From the NCBI GenBank assembly GCA_963971225.1, contig OZ020268.1:112932830-112996829 (forward strand): DNA of 64,000 nucleotides, in the 5' to 3' direction. Of the stretch, positions 25,001 to 37,669 are shown one piece after another (within the stretch, counting starts at the first letter, position 1; every line of letters begins with the position of its first letter). The position numbers and the translations under genes are program-made. The notes under the pieces were generated by a model. That model saw nothing but the letters and a program-made list of their open reading frames with translations, did not search any database and had not been told where the DNA came from. The DNA is from Melieria omissa (Eukaryota > Arthropoda > Insecta > Diptera > Ulidiidae).

Positions 25001-28000
25001 AACAATGACTGCAAATGTATATAAATAACAGAAACTCTTGCAAACATGAAGATCAAAAGTGTAATTTATGCCATAAGAGCAATCTTTTCAATGATGGGTT
25101 GGTTTGTAATGAAAAAGTCATGTTTGGGCGTAATTTATGTGATGAAATGGTCACCGCAGAATTGAATTATTTTGTCAAAACACCCATCAGTTTCTTTCGA
25201 AAGAAGACCAATCTAATTTCTTAAAAGGTTTAGTCAATCAAGATCTAAACTTCCGCTGTATTTGTCAGATTTGTCGTGAATAGTAGCGAATTGCCTGTCA
25301 GTTAACGAGATTCATCGGTTGTGGTAGACAATTTACTATCTCGTAAGAGTTCGGGGGAGCCGCTGCCTTAAGAACCTGAGAACTTGTAGTACTTTTGCAT
25401 AGAGCCCCACTCCAGTGGCCTCTTTTATTTCAGAATTGACGATGAAGAAGGTCACATAGCTTTGTTCTTTTGATGAAGAAAACAACTTCAAATTGCCAGC
25501 AACTGTTTTCAAAGGCAAGCCGACAAAATTTCTGATACCGCTAAGCCATTTTCCTTAAGGATTGAAGGAGTTGAAATGAACTAAATTGAGCATGCGAATC
25601 TCGACACCTTTTCAGCGCACTGCTGCTAATAAAAAAACTTGTTGAATTCAATAACTAATATGTATGAATAAATACATATATATATGTATGTATGTGTGCC
25701 ATTGCCTCTCATATGGATATGTGTGCGCTGCGGCGTTGTCCCTGGTGTGGTATTAAATTGATTTATAGTGTTTACGCCTGGGCAGACTGCTGCTTGCCCA
25801 TGGTTTCAGAACCATTGCGCCAGCTGCCACTGTCCCGCTTCACTACACTGTGTGTGTGTGTGTGAGGATTGGTTGGTGCTGGGATAAGCACACAAAGTAG
25901 CATATCGTTGGCATCCTTGTGGCGTATATATGTGCTGTTTATATACTTTTACTACTATACGAGTGCATTCATAGGCCGCTGAGTACTTATGTACGCCAAG
26001 TTAGTGCGCACTTTTTCCATTTTATCCTTTGACCTTGAGCCTGTTGATATTTTTTCTTAAAGCATTTTTTTGTCATGCAATTTATTTTCGCTTACTTACT
26101 ATTTACTTTTTCGTACGCAGCCACTGCTTTGAGGTAAACGAAAAAGTTGCTTTTTACTACAAACACTTTGTTTTTGCTACCAGAGTGCGATGTATGGTCT
26201 GTGTTGTGTGTGTGTGTGTGTGAGTACGAGCGAACGCTGTTGACATGGCCGTAGTCATGCAACAGCGACTGGCGTACGTGCCGCCTGATGTTGTGCGACT
26301 AAAGAGAAAATATTCTCCATTCTTCTATTATTCGTTTAAATTTTGCGTTCGCTTTGATAGTTCTTGCAGCTTAATTCAAAACAAACAACATGCTCGAGTC
26401 GTAGCCCAAGTTGAGCTCGAAGTTTGAGTAGAAACTTAAATACTTTAAAGTTTGTTGTATTTGCTTTGAATTTTGGCAATGATTACTTTTTACTTTTTCC
26501 AAGTAAATATTGTACTCTTCGCTGTACTTTGATTACATTTTTCGGGTATTAGATATTTTAGGTACTAGTACAAGTAAGTACGCAATACTTGTTTTAGTTA
26601 CTGGTTACTTTTTATACGATCGATTAAGTATTAAAGTGGTAAAAAAAACTCTAGTAGCAGAAAAATGGACCAAACTTTGACAATTTATTTTGCGGCTATG
26701 GAAAAAGGAAGAAGTTTTATGATTTTTATTCAAAATGGCGGCGGAAGCGTTACCCTATTAAATCGCTTTTGTTTTGTTTTAACACCCAAATGGGTGGACG
26801 GATTTCTAAAAAATTTTAAGACTTGTTGAAAACCCCAAATAATTTTATAATTTATGTTTTATTGGCTACGATAACATGTAGGGGTTGTTTTTTCTACAAC
26901 AATTTTTGTAGAAATGGTACACGGTTGAAAAAAGTTCAGTAAAATGTTTATAACAAAAAAGTTTCCATTAAATTCAACAAGCGCAACGTACTACATTATA
27001 GATATATTTTTGGAGATTCTGTCAATATTTTGACGAAAAAACTTGTTGTAAATTGTTTATAACAAAAAAGTTTAAATTTAATTAAAAAAACGTTTCGTAA
27101 GTAAATCAAGAATTGAACCTGGCCACATTTTTTTTACTATAGCAACAACTGGGTATTTCTGTATTTTGGAGTCAAAGTGTTGTTTATGACCAAATCCAGT
27201 GGGCCCTTAATACATTTCGAGTGTTCACTTTTTGTGCCCAAATGAGTAAGTATCGGTTACCTTTTCCCATAACTGATTACTTTTTGCACTTGAATAAGAA
27301 AATATTTGGCAGTTTTTTTACTGCTGCTTATTTTTTTGTACATGACTGAATAAATATTTTATGTATCTATGAAGTATTTACTTTTGGCAGTAAATACTTT
27401 TTCAAATACTGCGTACTTTTTTTTACTTAAGTTCTTCATTTTTTCGGTGCTTTTATAAGTTTTTTAATGGATGCTTCAAATTTTTGTACCTGATTGATTA
27501 CATAGTTATAATCAAATAATAAAAGTAATCACTACTTTATTTACTGATTACTTTTTGCGATTAGGTAAGTAAATTTGTGACCTTTAACTTAGTGCTATCG
27601 AAAATCCAGCATCCATAGTTTTCGGCCATAGGATTGATATATTTTGCAAATAATTTGTACCTACTTTTTGCTCTCGAACTATTGAAGAGAGTTGGATCTT
27701 TCGACTACCGATTACTTTTTTAAATCGAGTGACTGAATAATTGAAATAAATACCGTCCTTTTGCTTCTAAATTACTTTCTTTTATTTACGTGAATAATGT
27801 TTGTTGCCAAAACTTGTATGCAGGTATAATGTGTTTGTGTCTACCAGCTCTTTGCTTTGCAGCTCTAATTGAAAAACAAGTTTCATTATTTCCAAATATT
27901 TATTATGTTTTGCTTTCATCTCGTCATAATGTTTTTGAATATTCATATTGTGGCTACAATTACAAAATTTTACCCAGAATTTGCTTAGTGCCCTTGAAAG

Positions 28001-31000
28001 GAAAGTTTTCTTTCATTTACGTTTGTGTCGAACCCACAGAATAGAACGCAGAACTTGTAGTTCATTGAACTAACCACTGAACTACGGCTGCCACTTTTTC
28101 TAGTTTCACTTTATGTTTTTTTTACTTTTATTTTTTTTTAATATTTTATTAGTACCCAACACATTATGTTCAAGCATTAATTACTGTTCTTCAGTAGTTT
28201 GGAAATATAAATTAGTTCATTTAAAGAAAATATTCACTGCTTATGTTTAATTATTTTCAAGTGTATGACAACAATGCGCTGAACAAAAAGTTGTCATCTA
28301 AACTTTAGCTTCTTTCGGCCATGGCTTTGCTTTAGAGTTTGTCCTTAGGCTCACATATTCGTAATCAATTCCTTTTTGTTTTACTTTGCAGATTAAATAT
28401 ATAAATCGCTATATTTGTTGCGATGAAAAATCAACCATACAAGAAACTCTTTGTTTCCGTTGCTCGTTCAATTTCGCGCGGACGCCATTTTATGTGAAAA
28501 ACGTGTGTCGCTTGGAAATTGTGCGCTTGCGGGTGAATGTTCATGTGTGTGGGTGTGCGTCAATTGAAATGGCATGCAAATTGGGTTGCGTTCTTAATTG
28601 CTTAATTGCATAATTTTCGCCCATAAAACCCCCAGCAGCGACTGTGCAATAAATGAAAATGTCACTTTGCTGATTTGGGCAATAAAAAATCGTCTTAATT
28701 TGAGCCGTAAAAGCGCGCAAGCGTGCTTCACTTAACAAATGAAAGGAAAACGTTTTCAAATAGTGCACGTCCTATGGCACTGTGACATTTTCCGCCTAGA
28801 GAAAGCTTTTGTATTGCGCAGCGACAGGGGCAGAGTATCGAATGGTGGCTCCTTGCGCCGACTGCGAAATGTATTCGATCCACAAAGTGGCATTAATAAA
28901 CTGTTTAATCATCCGTCGTTATGTGCGTACTCGGGCGAATTAAATGGCACTCATTGATTTGGTCTTAATACAGTGTCGAAATCGCACAGTCGACGTCATT
29001 AGCCAGCAAATGCTAAATGATGGCTTTGTGGGGAAATTCTTGGCCATTACGAGTCAAGTGTTTCAATTTGTAATTCATACAGACTGTGATCGCATTGCAG
29101 AATCTGAGCTGTAATTATCAATTAATGCAATGCGCTGGTTGGGTTATATTTCGCAATTAGGCAAATCACTTAATGTCCAGCAACATTTATTTGAGCATTA
29201 ATTGCGTAGAAACAAAACGTGCTTTAAATTGAGTTGATTTCGCATTAAAGTTGAGAGTGTGATGACAAATTTATTGGGAAATCCGATTATTATCAGTGCG
29301 TTTTATTGCATAATAGTCCGGTTGTTGTGGTGTCACACAATAGAATTGAGATAATCGGATTGAGCTTTCGTGCATACAAACACAAAATACAATTTCCGCC
29401 TAAATGTGCCCTGCCGGCAACTCAACTAACTTTTAACGCACTTTAATCTAACTAATTCTCAACTAGTTGTGGTTGATAGTTGGATTATTTTCAATGGAGC
29501 CAACTGACTATTTTAACATGGCGATGGCCTAGGCAGTAGTCAATTGTCCGACTCTGCATGACTTTTCGACTAACTTGAAGTTAGTTATTCAAAAGTTAGT
29601 TAAAAGTTAACTTATTTGTGGTTAGCTATAAACTAATTACATTTCAGTTAACTTCAAGTTTACTTTATTTAAATCAGCTATAACTCAACTATTAGTTACG
29701 TCTTTATCCATAAAAATGGATATTTCTATGATTGTTATGTAAATTTAAAATTTTTGTATTTCCTTTTTTATTTGAAAAATGTTTAAATACCTAACAACTC
29801 TTCAAAACACTTGCGAGATGGCCTATTTTTAAAATACCAATCAGCGATTTTTTTTTAATGCATTTTTTTTTTAACAATTTTCTTGGAACAATTTTCTTGG
29901 ACACTAATATTTTCAATATAAATTCTGTTTTGGCTCTGCACATTAGCAGAGGAACAGGTGGCTTCTGATTTACCAATATTACATGAATTTAATTTATTTG
30001 AATACGAATCCATTTCCTTTTCCAAAAGCCTTCTTAACTTTCTTTTGCTTGCACCTCTCATTTTGGCTTAGCTTAAATAATGAAAATTAAAGCAATCGCT
30101 TGAAATAATTATATAAAATTGTTTAACAATTCAGGTTTTTTAATTTAGTTTTACACAATTTATTTATTTTATTTCGCTGGACTGCGACCGCACGCACGAG
30201 GCTAAAGCACTGATTATGATTTCATAATGCACGAAAGAAAATGACAAATATGTAAAATAAAATTCCAAAGAGCAAAAAAACAAACAACAATTAACTGTTT
30301 TTTTTTAATTTCTATGCCACAAACGCACGCATTAAATTTGGGTGGGTTCTGCATTACTTTGCAGTTAGCTTATAGTTAGTGACATAAAATCGCATAAGAA
30401 CAAATAGCAATTAACTGTTCTTTAAAATATGCCAAAAAGCAAAAGTTGCATTGTTTTTTGGGAAGTTCTGCATTACTTTGTAGTTAGCTTATAGTTAGGT
30501 CATGAAAGTTAACTAGAAGTGAGTTATTTTTGTAGTCGACTACCGAGTTGCTTGCAGGGTGTGTATGTATGTTTGCAAGTGTATTGAATATTAGTGTGTG
30601 CAGAGATATAATGCGTTGTAAAGCGATTTTAATAGCTATTATGATAATTGTTTCGATACTGTTTAATACATAAATCAATGAAAATGAAATAATAACACTG
30701 TGCAAGTCGAAAATTCAGACATGGGGGGGACTTACAGAGCGAGTTGTCATAGGTAAACTGAGTTGAGATCCACCAGCCGTTTGGCTGGATTGGCTCTGGT
30801 TTAAGAGAAATCCCACTTTGAAGTTTGCTTTTTTTTTAAAGAAAAATTTTAAAAGAAAAGTAGCAAACCAAAATTCATCTACTTGTGCCAAACGAAATCT
30901 CGTCCTTGCCACACCAATATTATTGTCTACTATTGGTTGCAGCAGATCTGCCTAATCCAACACACCAATTCACCATTGAACCACATCCTACTTTCAACTT

Positions 31001-31159
31001 GTACTGAAACGTGTCTTAAAGCATTTTCATTTTATCGCATTAAAAAAATACTTTATAAGTAGATGTATTTATGTATTGTTATACAATTCAGTAATATTAC
31101 ACAATTTAAATTACCTTTTCTTCTTTCTCCTTTCAGAATTTACGAGACTTTTACTTTAA
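22073..31159 (+). CDS. Calmodulin-like EF-hand protein, 3' exons (5' partial)
   Basis: Three coding exons are read by splice consensus: 22073-22226, 24195-24343 and 31137-31159 (stop TAA). Phases join cleanly, giving 107 residues to the stop after a split first codon. The first exon opens inside an EF-hand loop (GNGLINEAEFLQWV). A Gln/Glu-rich linker follows, then a full EF-hand (FDRDGNGFITRDEL) and a last one (ADLDQDGRINYEEF) ending TRLLL. This is the C-terminal half of a calmodulin-like Ca2+ sensor. The N-terminal EF-hands must lie on exons before 22,073, and I find none in the window. The last intron is 6.8 kb and its exon adds only seven codons. The Gln-rich insert between EF-hands separates it from calmodulin itself. 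The exact paralogue is not assigned. Confidence 0.85.
22227..24194 (+). other. Intron of the EF-hand gene
   Basis: The donor GTGAGT follows 22226 and the acceptor is at 24193-24194. It contains a CATTC/ATTCC-like run at about 23229-23264 and a long AT-only (AATAATAA)n tract at about 23880-23970. No other gene is seen. Confidence 0.7.
23880..23970. repeat. AAT/TAAA microsatellite
   Basis: Roughly 90 bp of A/T-only repeats of the AATAAATAAT type inside the intron of the EF-hand gene. Slippage-prone. Confidence 0.8.
26450..27790. repeat. Diverged repeat block rich in TTACTTTTT
   Basis: Many copies of (A)TTACTTTTT and GTAAGTA, similar in style to the interior of hAT element A at 866-1437. A middle section (about 26640-27190) repeats TGTTTATAACAAAAAAGTTT twice and looks like a separate insertion. 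No clear ends or target duplications were found, so classification is open. Confidence 0.35.
28030..28100 (-). mobile_element. tRNA-like SINE head, third copy or related family
   Basis: On the minus strand an A-box-like TAGTTCAGTGGTTAG and a B-box-like GGTTCGACAC are spaced as in a tRNA. The body toward lower coordinates does not obviously match the other two SINEs, so it may be another family. It is not a working tRNA gene: acceptor-stem pairing is absent. Confidence 0.5.
29525..30550 (-). mobile_element. Possible DNA-transposon remnant
   Basis: Both sides carry clusters of GTTAGTT/AGTTAACTT words and related edges (GGCAGTAGTC on the left, GACTACCGAG on the right). Inside, a minus-strand ATG at 30061 opens a basic frame (MRGASKRKLRRLLEKE) with a possible donor GTAAAT after about 29 codons, as in a transposase first exon. 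No target duplication was found. Tentative. Confidence 0.3.
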
Positions 31160-32400
31160 AGTGTGAAGCCACCAAGCAGCTTACTAACAATACACCTAAG
31201 CAAAAAACAGCAACAAGAAAATCGAAATCAAAATCAAAAACAACCACAACAAAAGCAACAACAACAACAATTTGTATACCACATACTCAACGTACTTAGG
31301 AATGGATGAAACTGTGAGCAGCAAAAACCTAAAAGGAAATGGGAAAAAGTTGAAAGCAAAAGCGTTAAGCGTTTGAAGAATGGAAGCAATAGATAATTGC
31401 AAAAAGGACCAGCGTAGAATTAACGGCAACACCGAAGGCAACGGAAATGCATCAAATGCAAGAAAGGAAAAAATCAGAGCAAAATTTTAGTTCTTAAGCT
31501 TTTTGCAATTAATTTATATACTTTTAATTTGTAACTCTACAACTTATATCATGCATAAATACATACAAAACAAAAAAAAAACAACAACAACATACACATA
31601 GATATACATAAACACATACGCATACAATTCATAAATTAAGTTTGAAGTAAGAATTAAAGGAACGCAAGAAAATATCGGACAAACATCAATTACAAGAAGA
31701 ACATTAATAAAAGAAGAATTTGAGAAAAAGCATTGCGAAGATGAAGAAGAAAGGCAAACTAGTAAAAGGAGAATAATTGAGCATGAACCCAGTGCAATGG
31801 ACGAAATGAGTAGAAAAGAACACTTGCTTGCAAAAATATGCAATAAATCATACAAAATTATATAAAATTATTACAATGTAAAACGTAAAGTAATAATTAA
31901 TAATTTTTCGTATAAGTCTGAGCGCGAGAGTGATAATTTTTTGTGTTAAGGGTGCTGCAAAATGAGTTAAAAATATTTAAAAGAAAAAACTTAAAAACAC
32001 AATGGAGGAAATTTAAATTGAAATTTGAAAAAGTAAAACACTTGAAAACTTGCTTTAAGCGGGAGTTTACATAATTTGCGTGAATGCAAATAATAATAAT
32101 TAAACAGCAAACTCAAAAGTAAGCAAACATTTATGCAAAAAAAAAATTCTCGTCTTACCAATACCGAAAATGTTACTTGGCTTTGTTCGAAACCAATATT
32201 TGTCAAAAATTTGCAAATATTTTATAGAAAATATTACATATACTACTTAAAGTGTAATAAACCTAAAGGCAATTAAAAATAACAAAAACCCAACACATAC
32301 TTAGTTTTTTTTATTTTTAGCTTTTTAATTACTATAAACAATTTGTTTGTAAGTGTTGTTTTCTTTTCAATAAATGATTCAATTAAAGTTTTTCAAAACA
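31160..32400 (+). other. Probable 3' UTR of the EF-hand gene
   Basis: Follows the stop at 31157-31159. The early part is CAA/AAC-rich (about 31200-31275). AATAAA at 32369-32374 is a candidate polyadenylation signal. The extent is inferred. Confidence 0.4.
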
Positions 32401-34447
32401 TTTTGAAGTTTTCTAATACAGACATGCAAACAATTACATACATACGTACATACATATAGTGGGCAGTTTTCTTGACAGCTATGTAGCTAAAGGTTACACT
32501 GCAACACAACAACATTTAGGGAATAATTAAAAATACATAAAGTTAAATTAACATTAAAATCGAAATGGCGTTTCCAAGGAACTAAGATTTTGTAACATTA
32601 GCCACACACACTTCTTCCGATGTGAAGTGTTGCATGCGTGAACTTTTCGAATTGGGTGCGGGAGTGTGTTTCGGGGAATAGGATTTTAGACCACAAAAGG
32701 GCGCTTCTTATTGAGGTTATGTACATACAACAGGTTTCTCTTCATGTCGTTGGTACAAAAGGTCATGGTTTACAAAGACGAGCAGGATAAATTTGCAGAA
32801 TATTTAATAGCCAAGCTAATGGAACAGATGGTGAAATGGAACAGACAGAGAAATTCCGAGTGGTCAGAAAATAGGATAAAATAAAATAGTATATTTTTCT
32901 ACTCATATTACCAATGTGAAATTTGCTTTGGAGAAGAAGATTTAATGGTTTATTTGTGATTTTTATTTATCATACACTCAGCTCAAGTTCCCTGAACTGA
33001 CCATTGGTCCTTCTTAATGGAAAATTTTACTGCTTTGTATTGTTAGAATTGTTATTTAATTATATTGTTTTACGTTTGCTTAAAGTGACAAATTTGTTGT
33101 TTTCACAATAATTAATTTCACAAGAAATTAAAATAAAAAATGATGCTATGCATTGCCATTGAATTATGAAGACATACTACATTTTGCTTTTTTGCTTGGC
33201 TATTTTTTTGCAAATGCAGCAACTGTGCTGCACAGTAGCTGTGTTTTTTGTCATAAAGAAGAAAGAAAGAAAGAAAGGATTATTTTGCCTCTGGAATATC
33301 AGAATTTCAACATCTTCTTTATTTTGCATTATTTGAACAAAAATAATAACACTGTGCAACAGCATTTCTGCAACAGAGTAACGACCGTATATATCTGAAA
33401 GAGGACGTCGTACAGATCATTTTTGCCGAACAAAATAATAGTCCAGCACATCAGAGTTTTTTGTAATTTACACATAAAGGTTAAAGAGGTCACTACCTTT
33501 GCACGGAAAGTATGAAAACTTGAAGAGCTAGAGCTTCGATGTCTGGGACAAAGTTGTTTGTATTAAAAATTTGAATATTTTTTGTATGCACATGAACCCC
33601 TCTCCCCCTTTTCCTCACACCCCTTTTTTAATGTTTTCCGGAAAATTTTTTTATAAAAAGCTTGTATTGAGTAAAATATTGCAAAAAAGACGATACTGAC
33701 ACAACTTGTAACTTATTGGTCTCTGATCTGGTCTTCTGATCTACTAATTGCAGTGAGATCGGTGTGTTGACTGCCAACAAGGTGAGCTCGCGCCAGTTAA
33801 AAATAGTTGCACGTATTAATCCCGAGATACCCATTCCTCATTGAAAATTAAGGGGGGTTTCCAACAACAAAACTTTCTCAGAACTTCCCCAAAAGAAATA
33901 AAATGCCTTAAATACGAAACCTTCATTTAATACTTTTTTCAATAATTGCTTGTTCTGCTTGCGATGTTGAGACAAACGTTGAATATTAAAAAAAATTATA
34001 TAGAATATTCAGGTGGTCTGCAAACAAGTCTCCTCTTAATAAAATAAACAATTTTTATGATTTATGATTGGCATCAAGTTTTTCATATAACCATGGCTGA
34101 CATATTTCTTAGATTTCTTCCTTAACTTTAATATGAATTTTAAGCTATTGACACAACTGAATACAAGAGGGAACTCCATATTGCACGTTTTATTTGCAAA
34201 CATTTCTATATTACTTCTCCAACATTTTTTTGGAAATATTCTTTAAAGAAATCCAATTTTAAAGTGGTTTACTTTCTAGATTCGTTTCTTTTTTGTGTTA
34301 TTCACATTTTAAATTTTACTTACCGACAAATTCTGTAACACTTTCTATAAAGAAATACAATTTTAAAGTGCTTTAGCATTAAAGTTTAGTTTTGATTCCT
34401 AGTTTCTTATATTTAAATATTTATCCAAGAAAGATTTTGCTTGTACA
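32401..34447. other. No gene seen
   Basis: AT-rich spacer with short ATAC repeats near 32445. No repeat ends, domains or RNA genes recognised. Confidence 0.4.
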
Positions 34448-34880
34448 GGGTCCTTAAACAAGAGGTGTCGTTATAAATACTAAAAACAGAAAATGTTAAT
34501 ATTTCCCTATGAAGAAAGATAATTTTTGTTTTGTTTATAGTTCAAAGTACAAACCATGGGTTTAGTAATGGAAGGCAATTTTTGCCAAATAACCGCCTTG
34601 GCTCTGCTTACAAACGGCAATTTCACCAATAGTTGTACTAACTAATATGGTTTTCAAGTGTTTGAATCGTTGCTGCAGCATTGGCATTGGCATTTCTTAA
34701 TTTTACGAACCGTCTCAGCGATATTTTTTTAAATTTTTGTAGTGATTTTTCACTACTTCAAAACGTTGTGCGAGTGTGTATCTATCCATAACTGAAAAAC
34801 CGTCAACTTTTTACTTGTCCAATGTTGTAACAATAACAATTGACCACACTTTAAAATGACACCTCTTGTTGAAAGACCCC
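34448..34880. mobile_element. 433-bp terminal-inverted-repeat element, unclassified
   Basis: The left end GGGTCCTTAAACAAGAGGTG pairs with the right end, which reads GGGGTCTTTCAACAAGAGGT on the reverse strand. The inverted repeat is about 26 bp with four or so mismatches. Flanking target duplications are not evident, so the superfamily is not assigned. No coding content. Confidence 0.6.
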
Positions 34881-37106
34881 ATAAGTAGGTTTAACACGTA
34901 GCAAAGCGCTGCTGGGCACCAGAAGCCAGTTAAATAAAGTGGCCTTGAAATTATTCAAAACAAAGTCAAGAAATAAACTAGCAGCATAAAAGCGAGATAT
35001 AGTGATTGCCTAGAACGCCATCAAAAAGGATTCAACACAATATGATGAAAGAACCAATCATACTAGAAGTAAAGCAAAAAAGACGCGGCTACGAACACAT
35101 CAATAATGTTATCATTCGAAACGAAAGTGCAAATTTGAGGAAACCCGCTACTTCACTCCCGACAGATAATGGCGAAATAGTTGTTAGTGCACTCAAGCAA
35201 CTAATCCAGTAACATAGTTGGAGTTACTTGCCTGACCTACAGTTGGATTTTTTGCTTGCATATTTATTACACTTTCGGTTGAAAATGCAAGAAGTGGGCA
35301 GAATTAGACGCAGCGAAGCCTGCTTCATTTTGTATGGCAAACACATTAGATATGTACACTAAAATATGTAGATAAGGGGGAAATTTTTTTGTAAAAGCGC
35401 AGCAAGCAGTAAACTGCAATGCACCGCATATATTTAATAAAAAAAAAGAATAATCAATATTTTAATATTTAATATAAATGAAAACATATTCTTATCTACA
35501 ATTAAAAATATTATTGTAAAATTTTTCTATGAAATCTAGTTGTGCTTCGAAATTAATTCATATATATGTTACACCAGACTCAAAACTAAAATCAAAAACA
35601 ACTACAATTAACTGAAGAACATATAAATTCAATATTATATATGAAATAACAAAGAATCGTTAAATGTTTCAAAACATACAAAGAACCTAAATAATAAACG
35701 TGCTGACAATGCAAAGCAAATGATTAGCTACATACAAATAACATACAAATAAGGAGTCAAATTAATCAAATAATGTGTTAATCTTACAAAACAGTGAAGC
35801 AGTGACTATGGTTGGCGAAATTCCAATTTATCCCAAACTAGAAACTTTTCATTTCCTACTCGATCGAATTGCAGTGATGTAGCAACATAAATGAGCAGGT
35901 TGCATTGACGGACAGTCTGTTTGTATGACAAATGTAATAGAATTTGATAGAATTATTACAGACATTATTGTGTATGTGAGTTGTGGATTAAACGTGAATA
36001 TGTTACATAAATACGTATACAAAATATATGTATATTTGAAAGAGAAAATTCTTAAAAACTGTGTAGTTAAATTACGCGATAATTTGTCGCATTTAATTGG
36101 GCTTTGGCGATTTCAAAAAGGTTTGAATGGGATTGATAAACTTGTTTTAGCAGCACTATTATGATCCGAATCGTTGGAATCAATGCTATATATACATTTT
36201 GTGTACTATGCAGCCGGTAATATACTTTTGAAATGGGCCATTCAAATGTCTTAAATCTGGACAACATTCAGGATATGGCACTATGAATGCGTAAGTGTTA
36301 TGTTCGTTTAATTTCATTTAATTTAGTGTAATTTGTTAAATGTTACAATACATAAAAGTTTCAATATCAGTGAAGCTGTGAGTAACCCATATTTGATTCG
36401 AGTCATAATCATATATCTTTTGCTATGTGAATCCACCATCTGAATTGACAGCACCACAATCCAAAACCGTCATCAACGTCATCTACGGCGCACTTTGCGT
36501 TTGTTTTGGCCACAAAATATTTGTATCAATATTGGAGCTATCACGAAAATCAATTCGCGTAGTGGTCAAACGCCCACTGGAGTCCGAAAAAATTTAGAAA
36601 TGCCCTCCTCTTAATTGCCAGTCTTTACAACTTTGAACCAAATTGCCAGTCTGTCAGTTTGAGGTCAGAAGAAAAACGTAACTTCTCTTCCCCGTGCAGA
36701 CATTACGATGCTATCTTTCTTACTCGCCAATGTTCAAAGGTTTGATCCATCTGACATTATGTATGACCTGTCGAATGTGTGTGCTCGAATGTTCAAAAAC
36801 AATTACTGGAATTAGTTTCAATCGAAGCAGGACGCACTTTGCCTGGTAGCTGAAACAAAAATAACGAAAAGAAAACACACAAATTACGTATTTTGTTTAT
36901 TTTTCAAAAACACAGAAAGCGGAAACGTCTTATTACAAATCAAATTCAAAATTGGTTTTTGCCGATATTATATGTTATATTTTTTAAACGGCGCATTACC
37001 ATTTTCGTTAGAAATACAAACAGCGCAAAAATAATAACATCAAAAACCAGCAAACAGCGGGCAAAATCAGCAAACCGAACAAAACTCATTTTGACATTTT
37101 GAAGTA
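34881..37106. other. No gene seen; possible 5' UTR at the end
   Basis: AT-rich. A 68-codon open frame at 35006-35212 lacks recognisable content. The last 250 bp before 37107 are A-rich, like a fly 5' UTR, which supports the candidate gene that follows. Confidence 0.35.
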
Positions 37107-37669
37107 ATGAGCGATAAGGATTCCGAATACTTGGAGAAGGTCGAAATCTACGAGGAGCCGAAAATAGAACGGGTCAGTGCGAAATTTCAAATTTATTCAT
37201 TTTATTCACAGCAATTGCATTTTTGTTCATTTGCGCCGCTTAACTGTTGGAATAGCAATATCGCACAGACTGGGGGCCAGGGTGTGGCTTCCATGCCTGT
37301 GTGTCGTTGTTTAGTCATTTTTATGAGGCTTGGATTTTGGTGTGCAAAATGGTTTGGCAGTTTGGCTGATTTCTGATTCTGATTTCACTAACTGCCGGTT
37401 CCCAGTGGACATCGAAGAGGTACAAAGACAATGTTTGCCCAATTAAGCCAGGTTTCCCAAAGAGACGAGAGGTAAGCGCGCTCCGTCTGCCTTTCTTCGC
37501 GAGCCAGTTAGAGCTGTTAATGGACCTGTTTCAGCTGTCTGAGAGCGTCGAAGAAATAGCTTTCCAGGTGATGCTTACCTTAAGCAAAGATCAGAGGAGA
37601 GGTGATGGAAAAGTGCTAAACCCTCTCTATCTCTTCCTCGCCTCTGCATCTTCTGCAGTAGTAATTTGA
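37107..37669 (+). CDS. Hypothetical small protein, tentative spliced gene
   Basis: ATG 37107 opens MSDKDSEYLEKVEIYEEP. Exon 1 would be 37107-37172 with donor GTCAGT. An acceptor CCCAG at 37401-37405 then gives an in-phase exon starting WTSKRYKDN. That exon either stops at a GTAAGC donor after 37471 (exactly 66 nt, phase 0, like exon 1) or reads through to TGA at 37667-37669, for 109 residues. The segment is richer in GC and charged residues than its surroundings. I recognise no domain. It lies 1.3 kb upstream of Tom22 on the same strand. It could be a real small gene, the first exons of a longer one, or chance. Confidence 0.35.

Larger units (their letters stand above)
24344..31136 (+). other. 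6.8-kb last intron of the EF-hand gene
   Basis: The donor GTAAAT follows 24343 and the acceptor CTCCTTTCAG ends at 31136. It holds a TG run (about 25848-25864), a repeat-like block with recurrent TTACTTTTT words (26450-27790), a tRNA-like SINE head on the minus strand (28030-28100) and a possible DNA-transposon remnant (about 29525-30550). No separate gene is supported. Confidence 0.6.

Noticed and set aside
28739..28957. 72-codon frame with a protein-like look
   Set aside because: Starts with ATG but lies inside the intron of the EF-hand gene, lacks splice or family support, and its flanks are non-coding.
35006..35212. 68-codon frame
   Set aside because: No ATG at its start, no domain, no convincing splice partners.
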